From positions 55,260-119,259 of the forward strand of contig JAHCHX010000007.1 in NCBI GenBank assembly GCA_026129545.1: DNA of 64,000 nt, written 5' to 3'. The position numbers were made by a program, and so were the translations under genes. Source of the DNA: Saprospiraceae bacterium (GTDB lineage: Bacteria > Bacteroidota > Bacteroidia > Chitinophagales > Saprospiraceae). Below the pieces are notes generated by a model. That model was not told the DNA's origin. It saw only the letters and a program-made list of their open reading frames with translations, and did no database searches. The stretch's first letter is position 1; each line of letters starts with the position of its first letter. This document shows positions 24,282 through 31,730 of the stretch, piece after piece.

Positions 24282-25979
24282 TCACACGCCGCCACCTCTC
24301 CATTCCCCTGTACCCCGCCAAATCTCGTAATGGAAGAGCCATTCCGAAGCCCACGGCACGATTGTTTCAGCCAAATACATATCGGGTGTCCACTCTTTTG
24401 CCGAATGATACAGACAGAGCGAATTGTCCGGATTGAAATGCGGTAAAATCTCGCCCGGTACGTTTTTAAGAACCGGATATTTCACAAATACCTTTGGTCT
24501 GAATCCGGCGGTATAGAAAATCCTGATCCAGTACGCCCGGCTCATAGCCGTAGGTTGTATATTCACATCGCAGACAAGCGAAATTGGCCGGGAAGGGCGA
24601 CGCTCCGAAAGAGCCCGAAATACAGAAGGCATATTTTCCTGCGGCAAGGTTTCATCGTAGAAAAAGGAAAGAGGATCAAGCAACTGCACCGTTGCACCTG
24701 GCAAGAACGCCCGCAATGCCTTCGCCTGCTCTTGCACTGTTAAAACTTTGACGATTGAAGGCATCGGGACTGGGGTGATTGCCGCTTTGCCTTTTGAGAA
24801 TTGGTGCGGACGAACGATTGCTGGCCCAGTTGCACCCAATACCCCGCTTTGTTCCATTCTCAAACCTGTACTTTCTCGAATGACCCGCATTTCATCGCCA
24901 TATTGGTTCATCACGCGCCGCATAGCCATTTCCCCAAAGATTGCGCCGCCCCGTTTAGTGAGTTCATCCCACCCGTTCAGGGTCAACAGGTATTTTAAAT
25001 CCGCTTTGGCTGTTTCCAGCCATTCGTAAAAGGCTTTGGCTTTGCGAGGGTTTTTATTCCATTTGTCGGCAAAATTATCGCGAGGGTCAACCGGATTTTC
25101 AATCCGGTACTGGCCATCTTCATACTTGATAAACATTGGCATCCGGTCCAGCAGATTCATCAACGTCTCATAAATATTGCCTTCATTTTCGTAGGCATGC
25201 GCGGCCAGGGTAGTCAGAATGATGGAAATAGGCTTCAATTCCGGGTCGCCTTTATAGCGGCGGTCACGATGGCGTTTCAAGACCTGGATCGCTCGCTGCA
25301 ACGGGGTTTTAATCTTGTATTCGGGGATGTCTTCCACCTTGCCGCGCATCTCTACGTTCAAAACCCGTAGCCGCATTTCATCCCAGCGCGTCTGCATCCG
25401 GCTTTTAAACCATGCGATGTATCCCTTTGGGTTGTTTCGCGGCCAATTCGGGTCTTTATTCCAGGTTTCTTTGTCAGTGATGCAAATGGCTGTTTGAGCA
25501 AGTTCGACCGGAACACTTGAATTGCGAAGGGTAAGGGCTGTTTCCAGGTCGGGAATGGCAGGCACCACGTCCATGTGGAACCGTGTGTTTTCGGCATACT
25601 CCAAAGGCCAGCATCGCCGCTTTTCGTCTCCCAACATCCGGTTGTAAACCGGGGACTCTTTAAGGCGGTCGCCCACCATTTTTTTCAGTTCCGGCTGGGT
25701 GACACGACTTTTGCTGAGGTGCAACAGACAAGTTAAATCTACATCGTATTGTTCCTCATCTGTTTCCGGCTTTATCATCGTCCCCAATGCGAATGACCCT
25801 TGCGGCGAGATGATTGGATCATACTGTGCCAGGGACGAACCCTCTTCATTGAGGAAAGCGCCAAGTTTCTCGTATCGCTCTACGGCATCCCGATACTGCG
25901 ATTCAGTAAGGTCGAGTGCCTTTGCGAGGCGTTCCAAGAATCCGTCGAATTCCGCCAATTTGCGTTGATCGTAAATCAT
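24282..25979 (-). CDS. CBASS CD-NTase fused to an E2-like domain
   Basis: 565 residues from ATG 25979, 19 bp after the Cap5-like gene; the longer frame to 26027 overlaps that gene and is less likely. Residues about 40-240 are a cGAS/DncV-like nucleotidyltransferase: QGSFALGTMIKP, EEQYDVDLTCLLHL and FHMDVVPAIP give the GS motif and three metal-binding Asp. Residues about 450-565 resemble an E2/UBC fold: PKVFVKYPVL, HFNPDNSLCLYHSAKEW with candidate catalytic C522, TIVPWASEWLFHYEIW and the tail TGEWRGGGV. CD-NTases make cyclic nucleotide signals on infection; in type II-short CBASS a separate E2-like Cap2 normally modifies the CD-NTase. Here both appear in one chain. The fusion is read from pattern. 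Confidence 0.82.
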   Translation of the reverse strand: MIYDQRKLAEFDGFLERLAKALDLTESQYRDAVERYEKLGAFLNEEGSSLAQYDPIISPQGSFALGTMIKPETDEEQYDVDLTCLLHLSKSRVTQPELKKMVGDRLKESPVYNRMLGDEKRRCWPLEYAENTRFHMDVVPAIPDLETALTLRNSSVPVELAQTAICITDKETWNKDPNWPRNNPKGYIAWFKSRMQTRWDEMRLRVLNVEMRGKVEDIPEYKIKTPLQRAIQVLKRHRDRRYKGDPELKPISIILTTLAAHAYENEGNIYETLMNLLDRMPMFIKYEDGQYRIENPVDPRDNFADKWNKNPRKAKAFYEWLETAKADLKYLLTLNGWDELTKRGGAIFGEMAMRRVMNQYGDEMRVIRESTGLRMEQSGVLGATGPAIVRPHQFSKGKAAITPVPMPSIVKVLTVQEQAKALRAFLPGATVQLLDPLSFFYDETLPQENMPSVFRALSERRPSRPISLVCDVNIQPTAMSRAYWIRIFYTAGFRPKVFVKYPVLKNVPGEILPHFNPDNSLCLYHSAKEWTPDMYLAETIVPWASEWLFHYEIWRGTGEWRGGGV

Positions 25980-25998
25980 TAGAGCGTATGTTTTGATG

Positions 25999-27123
25999 TT
26001 AAAAATGAATGTCGATGGCTTTGACAAACCCTCCTAAACTCTTGTTTTCATCGTAAATGGTCATTCGCATATCCGCCTTCGGCATCCAGATTCTGCCAAA
26101 CTCGACGGCTGCCGCGACAGGTATCGCCGGAAACACGTGTAATACCGTATCATGACCATGTTCCGCTTTGATTTTATCGAAAAGGCGCCGCATTTGCACC
26201 CGAAAAGAGCCGAGACGTTGCCGGGTCTTCAAAAAATCATTGTTCGGATGTTCGTGCGTGAAAGTGTAGATCGTGCAATCTTGTCCCAGGACTTTTTCGA
26301 TGCGGTCATTGGCCACGGTTGCGCTCAGGGAGAAATTGAGCGCGACTTTTGCTGGATTGCGTCGGATATCTCGGATGGAGTAGGTGATGTTGTCTCCTTC
26401 TTGCCAGCGCCAGGAGTCAGGCTCTCGGTGTTTTTGGTACACGGTCATCGGCAAAATGTCATTTAACAGCACTCCCAGCTGAATCAACAGCGGCTGTGGC
26501 GCCAATGCGAACACCGACAAATGACGAACATCGTTGCTCCGAATCAAAGGACGCAAGGTGCCATTCACCTGGCTTTGCAGATGTTGAAGCTGCATGGGCC
26601 AGTAATTTGGCGAGCTGTCTTTTTCTAAGGAATTAACCAGGGAAAGGAGGGTCGGTTTATCACTCGCGGGATACCACTCCGGGTACATCGCGGCAGATGC
26701 AGTCTGATAATTCAGCAGAGGCGAATGAGCGCCTACGTTTGCGCCAAAGAGGACGATATGACTTGCTTTGTCCGGCTGGATACCTGTCAGGATTTCAATT
26801 CGCTCCTCGTGTTTCCGCTTCATCTCTATTAGCCGGTCGATGGGATGCCCAGATACATCCTCCTTGTCAATCATACGATGGTGTTGGTCACACAGCAACA
26901 TAAGATTACTGATGTGATTTGCCAATTGGAGCGACAACGTGGGGTCTCCGCGAGGGCCTCCCGGTTCATCGGCTATAATGTGGGCGATGTAGGAGGTATT
27001 GAACGCGACCTTTGTTACTTCGTCGCGCCAAAGAGGGATATTGCATCCTTCGTACTGACATCTCCCACCGGCCTTAACCCAAAGCAGGGTACTCACGTTT
27101 TTAGGAATCTTCGTCTTGCTCAT
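25999..27123 (-). CDS. cap5: Cap5-like CBASS effector: HNH nuclease plus SAVED domain
   Basis: 374 residues from ATG 27123 (SKTKIPKNVSTLLWVKAGGR). The N-terminal HNH domain has CQYEGCNIPL, SYIAHIIADEPGGPRGD and NLMLLCDQHHRMID. The C-terminal part fits a SAVED cyclic-oligonucleotide sensor: SVFALAPQPLLIQLGVLLND, EHPNNDFLKTRQRLGSFRVQ and TVLHVFPAIPVAAAVEFGRI. Cap5 enzymes degrade DNA when the SAVED domain binds a cyclic dinucleotide made by the partner CD-NTase. It is transcribed first in the two-gene CBASS operon. Copies B and A of the structured repeat lie upstream and downstream of the operon. Confidence 0.88.
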   Translation of the reverse strand: MSKTKIPKNVSTLLWVKAGGRCQYEGCNIPLWRDEVTKVAFNTSYIAHIIADEPGGPRGDPTLSLQLANHISNLMLLCDQHHRMIDKEDVSGHPIDRLIEMKRKHEERIEILTGIQPDKASHIVLFGANVGAHSPLLNYQTASAAMYPEWYPASDKPTLLSLVNSLEKDSSPNYWPMQLQHLQSQVNGTLRPLIRSNDVRHLSVFALAPQPLLIQLGVLLNDILPMTVYQKHREPDSWRWQEGDNITYSIRDIRRNPAKVALNFSLSATVANDRIEKVLGQDCTIYTFTHEHPNNDFLKTRQRLGSFRVQMRRLFDKIKAEHGHDTVLHVFPAIPVAAAVEFGRIWMPKADMRMTIYDENKSLGGFVKAIDIHF

Positions 27124-27360
27124 TCTGCCACACAAAGAGTTTAAAAATTCTGGAATTTAAAACAAATACCGCGCCATCGTAAAACAAATGCCAGTTTGTC
27201 ATATTTCTGTCAGTGCCTAAATCAAAATACTGGTCAAAAACCGTTTTCAAGAATAATATGAGCCAATGTGAGAAGAAGTCCATGGAAAAAGATGTGACTG
27301 ATGATAACCTCTTCCATCTTACCTGCCTCATTTGCAGGTCTGAATGCCATTTTGCCCCTC

Positions 27361-27512
27361 ACCGCTCCACCGGCCAGCCCTGCGCTGCCGCGTCCCGCTA
27401 TCGCGGGGGCGGCGCTTGGGCAGGCCACATCTCGGTCACGCTTGGCCAAGGCACTCACTTCGCCTGGCCTGGGTCTGCCCCTGCGCTAACGCGCAAAGGC
27501 AGACCCAGGCGG
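27361..27512 (+). repeat. Structured ~150-bp repeat, copy B
   Basis: Same blocks and orientation as copy A. Terminal hairpin at 27469-27508, where the stem changes from CCGGGG/CCCCGG in copy A to CCTGGG/CCCAGG, a paired (compensatory) change. It occupies most of the gap upstream of the Cap5-like gene. Sequence 27136-27360 between is AT-richer with nothing recognised. Confidence 0.8.
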
Positions 27513-27515
27513 GTA

Positions 27516-28334
27516 TTAAATGAATTCAGCCATGACATCCAGGCACTTGCTTTGCCATTCCATCAATTTTTCCAAACTATCCACCAACGGCAACCCCGGT
27601 CGGTAGTAGTCTGGGGGATGATGCCCGCAATGCGCGCATGGGTACCGCGAGCCTGCTTCATGGGCGGTCGTAATGATAGAAAGCGGAAACAAGATGCTCG
27701 CAGCCCATATTTCGATACGAACGACTTTGTCCAGGGCATTGAGCAGCAACTTTACGTTGTCCAGATTACTGCAAAAAGCTACCATTTCGTCGGGGTTAAT
27801 CGGGCTTTTCACCTTGTTTTGTGCAACACCCTGAAACCACGCGATCATCTGTTTTTGAAAATCTTCGGGTGGGACGTCAAGCGAAATCTTTGCGGCCTCT
27901 TCGAACGATTTGAAAAGTTCGGCAAGCTCTGCTGCATCCAGTTCTGCATAGTCAGCCGATTGCAAGCTGCCAATTTTTCCTTCCTGAGTTTTTAATTGCA
28001 GATGATATTGCTGGAACGCTTTTTTGGATATAGGCAGAAAATCGAGCGCCGAAGGGTCAGTTTCCAATTGAACCAGAACAGATTGCACCTTTTTGGACAT
28101 TTGCTGGGCGCCTGCCCGGAAAATACGATAAGCCTTATGACCGATCTGACCACTCGCCAACTCGTCGAAGGATACCATCGCACCTTCTAATCCCAGCGCC
28201 TTCATTGTTTTCTCGACGGATTGTTGCAAGGCAAAAATTGCCATTGGAAACTCGCCATTTTCACGGAGCAGCCTGGCGGCGTTCAAATCCTTACGGGCAA
28301 TTTCCAGAAACTGTTGAGCAATAGATTTTTGCAT
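27516..28334 (-). CDS. HEPN-domain-like protein with a C-terminal Cys/His cluster
   Basis: 272 residues. The N-terminal 75 residues read as a HEPN domain of the nucleotidyltransferase-associated type: AQQFLEIARKDLNAARLLRE, FPMAIFALQQSVEKTMKALG and SGQIGHKAYRIF. A helical middle follows, and the C-terminus has YPCAHCGHHPPDYY, a potential metal site. It lies between repeat copies B and C. Role unknown; HEPN proteins in this setting are often toxins or abortive-infection factors. Confidence 0.6.
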   Translation of the reverse strand: MQKSIAQQFLEIARKDLNAARLLRENGEFPMAIFALQQSVEKTMKALGLEGAMVSFDELASGQIGHKAYRIFRAGAQQMSKKVQSVLVQLETDPSALDFLPISKKAFQQYHLQLKTQEGKIGSLQSADYAELDAAELAELFKSFEEAAKISLDVPPEDFQKQMIAWFQGVAQNKVKSPINPDEMVAFCSNLDNVKLLLNALDKVVRIEIWAASILFPLSIITTAHEAGSRYPCAHCGHHPPDYYRPGLPLVDSLEKLMEWQSKCLDVMAEFI

Positions 28335-28386
28335 GACCTCAAAACGGCAAAGTTTGATGGTCAGTTCCCGTATGGAGATGCCCCCT

Positions 28387-28538
28387 CTGCTCCGCCGGCC
28401 AGCCCTCCCGCCGCGTCCCGCTTACGCGGCGGCGTCGGTCGAGCAGGCCACATCGTGCTCCCGCTTGGCGCAAATCTCTCACTTCGTATTGCCGGGGCCT
28501 GCCCCTGCGCTCACGCGCAAAGGCAGACCCCGGCTGTT
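28387..28538 (+). repeat. Structured ~150-bp repeat, copy C
   Basis: Same order of blocks as copies A and B. Terminal hairpin at 28492-28533. The inner part has a longer first stem (CCGCCGCGT paired with ACGCGGCGG). It lies upstream of the HEPN-like gene and downstream of the DUF3703 gene. Confidence 0.8.
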
Positions 28539-28622
28539 GACGAATAAACCCGGACCAACGAGATCGCGGTCAAACTCAGAAATTACGAGCTCACTCCAAA
28601 CTGCCGTCCGTGTCGAGGCGGT

Positions 28623-28991
28623 TTACACCTTATGAGACTTCAATATCGTGTCTAAATCCCCCGGTATCTCCATCGGTTGCAACGGCGGCACATTCGCCCC
28701 GCCCGTGTTGCCAACGGGGATTTTGCCCACAAAGGATTTCACCCCGCCGAATACGAGCCGCGTGATTTGGCCGAGCACCTCTTTCGGGCTTTTGATAAAA
28801 AAGCCGAAACGCAACATCCGCCAATGCACGTAGGAATGTTCGCGCGGCCAGGACTGCGCCAGAATGTGGGCGCGTTCGAGGTGGCGCCACGCCTGTTGCA
28901 GGTGGCGCTGCGCAAACTCGGTTTCGTACAGTTCCAGTTCGCGCCGGTAGTGTTCTTTGATGCCTTTCGGCATGGTCCAGTAGAGTTTCAT
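28623..28991 (-). CDS. DUF3703 family protein
   Basis: 122 residues from ATG 28991. It matches the DUF3703 pattern well: HYRRELELYETEFAQRHLQQ, HLERAHILAQSWPREHSYVH, MLRFGF, then VGKIPVGNTGGANVPPLQPM. The family is repeatedly found in mercury, arsenic and other metal-resistance operons, but its function is unknown. The ATG overlaps the stop of the preceding lipoprotein gene by 4 bp, and it is the last gene of the P1B ATPase operon. Confidence 0.85.
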   Translation of the reverse strand: MKLYWTMPKGIKEHYRRELELYETEFAQRHLQQAWRHLERAHILAQSWPREHSYVHWRMLRFGFFIKSPKEVLGQITRLVFGGVKSFVGKIPVGNTGGANVPPLQPMEIPGDLDTILKSHKV

Positions 28992-29419
28992 TGCACGGCA
29001 GTGAGTTCTAATTCGTCCTTGACAAATTCCTTGACCCCCGATGCCCCGGAAATTTCTAACCAAATTGGACTATCGGGGTCCTGGATGCCGAGTTTGAAGG
29101 TGAAAAAACCACAGCATTGCCGTTCGGCCTGGATGAAAACCATGAGTTGGCCGAGCGTTTCGTCCGACCCGGCAAAACGAAAAGCGTAGCCATGCTCGGT
29201 TTCCACCGTTTCGAGGATTTTCTTTTTCAATTCGGCTACCGCGCCCACTTTGCGAGCTTGTAACTCCGGCGAGGTGAGTTTACAGGCGATTTCTTTATCG
29301 GTGTTCACGACGTTCAGTTTATCGAAAGACTGGCTGACGGTTGTTGCATCGTTTTGTTGTTTTTGCTTGCAGGAGAGGAGCAAAAGTGCCGCCATCAAGC
29401 AGGTTGTGATATGCTTCAT
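28988..29419 (-). CDS. Small metal-operon lipoprotein
   Basis: 143 residues with a lipoprotein signal (ITTCLMAALLLLSC). The mature part has two short conserved stretches: IACKLTSPELQARK and ERQCCGFFTFKL, followed by a beta-rich segment LEISGASGVKEFVKDEL. The CC-F-x-F motif is typical of a small family found in metal-resistance clusters, and the paired Cys could bind metal. It lies 27 bp after the P1B ATPase gene and overlaps the DUF3703 gene, so all three form one operon. Confidence 0.7.
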   Translation of the reverse strand: MKHITTCLMAALLLLSCKQKQQNDATTVSQSFDKLNVVNTDKEIACKLTSPELQARKVGAVAELKKKILETVETEHGYAFRFAGSDETLGQLMVFIQAERQCCGFFTFKLGIQDPDSPIWLEISGASGVKEFVKDELELTAVQ

Positions 29420-29446
29420 GATGTTGAAATTTTATTTTTTCGATAG

Positions 29447-31489
29447 TTAAAAATTCATACGCTGCACCCTTACCGCGTTCAAAATCGCCAGCAACGCCAC
29501 CCCCACATCCGCGAACACCGCCTCCCACATGGTCGCCAGGCCGCCCGCGCCGAGTATCAGCACGATGACCTTGACTCCGAAAGCCAAGCCGATGTTTTGC
29601 CACACTACGCGCTTCGTGGCCCTGCCGATGCTGATAGCCGTCGCCACTTTGGAAGGCTGGTCAGTCTGGATCACCACGTCGGCGGTTTCGATGGCCGCAT
29701 CGGAACCGAGGCCGCCCATCGCAATACCCACATCCGAGACCGCCAGCACGGGCGCGTCATTGATGCCATCCCCTACGAAAGCGATGACGCGGGCGGGATT
29801 GTCGCGTTTCAAGGCCTCCACTTTTTCTACTTTCCCTTCCGGCAGCAAATCGCCAAAACCTTGCTCGATGCCGAGCGCGGCGATGACCTTCTGCACCACC
29901 GCGTCCTTGTCGCCGGAAAGCATCACCAATTCGCGCACCCCGGCACGATAGAGCCCGGCCACCGTCTGCTGCGCATCGGGCTTGATTTCGTCGGCGATGG
30001 TAATGAAGCCCGCGTACTTCCCGCCGACGGCCACCACCGCAATCGTATCCACTTCCGAGTCAAGTTCGGCAGGGTAGGGGATGCTGAATTTTTGCAGCAG
30101 TTTGGTATTGCCCACCAACACGGCCTTGCCGTCCACCGTGCCGCTCAATCCGTGTCCGGCGATTTCCTGCACGTCGGCGACAACGGCTTTTTGCCAGTCA
30201 ATTTTAAGTTCGTCGGCGTGAGCAATCAACGCCTTTCCGACCGGGTGTGTGGAGTGCTGTTCGAGTGCGGCGGCGAGTCGAAGCAAATAGCCCTCCCCGT
30301 TGGGGAGGGTTGGGTGGGGCGCCACGTTTTGCACTTTGAACACGCCGCGCGTCAGCGTCCCGGTTTTGTCCATCACCACCGTGTTCACCTTGGTCATCAG
30401 GTCGAGAAAATTCGAGCCTTTAAACAAAATCCCGTTGCGCGACGCCGCCCCGATACCACCGAAGTAGCCCAGCGGAATTGAAATCACCAGCGCGCAAGGG
30501 CAGGAAATGACTAAGAAAATCAGGGCGCGATACAGCCAGGTGTCGAACGAATAATCCGGCGCAACGAAATAAGGCACGATGACGAGCAGCGCGGCCAGCA
30601 ATACCACAATCGGGGTGTAAATCTTGGCGAACTTGCGGATAAACAACTCTGTTGGTGCTTTGCGGGCGGTAGCGTTTTGCACCATTTCGAGGATGCGGGC
30701 GATACTGCTTTCGCCGAAAGGTTTGCTCACGCGGATTTCCACCACGCTGTCGAGGCTGATCATGCCGGCCAATGCCGGTTCGCCTGCCGCGAGGGTGCGG
30801 GGTTTGCTTTCGCCCGTGAGCGCGGCGGTATCAAAACTGCCCTGCGCGCTCAGTAGCGCGCCATCGAGCGGTACCCGGTCGCCGGGACGGACGCGGATGG
30901 TGTCGCCCACCTGTACGGTGTCGGGTTTGGCGCCCACAAAATTGCCGTCGCGCAGCACGAGGGCCCAATCGGGCCGCACGTCGAGCAGGGCTTTGATGTT
31001 GCTTTTGGCGCGGCGCACCGCCGCCGTCTGGAACAATTCGCCCACGGCGTAGAACAGCATCACGGCCACGCCTTCCGGGTATTCGCCGATGGCGAAGGCG
31101 CCGACCGTGGCAATGCTCATCAGCAGAAATTCGGTGAAAAATTCGCCTTTCCCGATGGCCTGCACCGCCTCTTTCAGCACGGGTAAACCGACGGGGAGAT
31201 AGGCTGCCAGATACCAAACCAAGCGTACCCAGCCGGTGAAAAACCCCGGCTGGATGTACTCGTCCAGCGTGATACCGCCAAGCAGCAGCACAAAACTGAT
31301 GATGGAGGGCAGGTATTCGCGCCAAGGGCTATGCACGGCTTCGCCCTCGTGGTCATGGCCGTCGTCGTCAGTATGTTCGGCGACGAGAGGCTGGGCGGTT
31401 TTAGCCTCGATTTTTTCTTCGAGGGTGCAGCAGAGTTGACGGCCTTGCGCGTCGTAAGTGTGGACGTGGGGGGTGATTTCTTTTTGCAT
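29447..31489 (-). CDS. P1B-type heavy-metal ATPase, Zn/Cd/Pb class
   Basis: 680 residues. The N-terminus has a His/Asp-rich stretch (HTDDDGHDHEGEAVH) instead of a typical HMA domain. P-type motifs: TGES in AALTGESKP, CPC in ISCPCALVISIP, phosphorylation site MDKTGTLTRG, HP locus EQHSTHPVGKAL and hinge GDGINDAPVLA. The Lys in transmembrane segment 7 (GVKVIVLIL) and D-x-G in segment 8 (FADVGVAL) indicate the P1B-2 class, exporting Zn2+, Cd2+ or Pb2+. Just after the phosphorylation site an insertion (PHPTLPNGEGY) is encoded by a palindromic G/C repeat. The 5' leader carries a terminator-like hairpin. Confidence 0.93.
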   Translation of the reverse strand: MQKEITPHVHTYDAQGRQLCCTLEEKIEAKTAQPLVAEHTDDDGHDHEGEAVHSPWREYLPSIISFVLLLGGITLDEYIQPGFFTGWVRLVWYLAAYLPVGLPVLKEAVQAIGKGEFFTEFLLMSIATVGAFAIGEYPEGVAVMLFYAVGELFQTAAVRRAKSNIKALLDVRPDWALVLRDGNFVGAKPDTVQVGDTIRVRPGDRVPLDGALLSAQGSFDTAALTGESKPRTLAAGEPALAGMISLDSVVEIRVSKPFGESSIARILEMVQNATARKAPTELFIRKFAKIYTPIVVLLAALLVIVPYFVAPDYSFDTWLYRALIFLVISCPCALVISIPLGYFGGIGAASRNGILFKGSNFLDLMTKVNTVVMDKTGTLTRGVFKVQNVAPHPTLPNGEGYLLRLAAALEQHSTHPVGKALIAHADELKIDWQKAVVADVQEIAGHGLSGTVDGKAVLVGNTKLLQKFSIPYPAELDSEVDTIAVVAVGGKYAGFITIADEIKPDAQQTVAGLYRAGVRELVMLSGDKDAVVQKVIAALGIEQGFGDLLPEGKVEKVEALKRDNPARVIAFVGDGINDAPVLAVSDVGIAMGGLGSDAAIETADVVIQTDQPSKVATAISIGRATKRVVWQNIGLAFGVKVIVLILGAGGLATMWEAVFADVGVALLAILNAVRVQRMNF
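30291..30309. repeat. REP-like palindrome inside the P1B ATPase gene
   Basis: CCCTCCCC-GTT-GGGGAGGG, followed by TTGGGTGGGGCG. On the coding strand it specifies HPTLPNGEG between normally adjacent conserved blocks, so it looks like an in-frame insertion of a repeat element. Confidence 0.6.
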
Positions 31490-31505
31490 AATTAAAATTG
31501 AAAAA

Positions 31506-31547
31506 GCAGCCGCCCGAAAAACAACAATCGCCTTCCGGGCGGGCTGC
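31506..31547 (-). promoter_or_regulatory. Terminator-like hairpin in the leader of the P1B ATPase gene
   Basis: On the minus strand GCAGCCCGCCCG pairs with CGGGCGGCTGC (one bulged base) and is followed by TTTTT, 16 bp before the ATG. It could be an attenuator, or a terminator for the upstream deiminase gene. A related leader sits before that gene. Confidence 0.5.
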
Positions 31548-31730
31548 CGGATGTTAAAAAACTCTTGTCAGCCTCTTTATTTAGGCATCGAAATCGGCCG
31601 GGCGGCTTACCACAGTCTCGACCAAGCCGTTTCAGGTAATGCGTTCCACGGCTCTGCGCGACGGAATTTTTCACCAGCAATGTGGAGAGTCATTTGTCAT
31701 AAGGTCTGGTTTTGGAAGTAGATGTCTGTG

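Noticed and set aside
25980..26027. Longer N-terminus for the CD-NTase
   Set aside because: It would overlap the Cap5-like gene, and the Met at 25979 gives a normal 19-bp gap.
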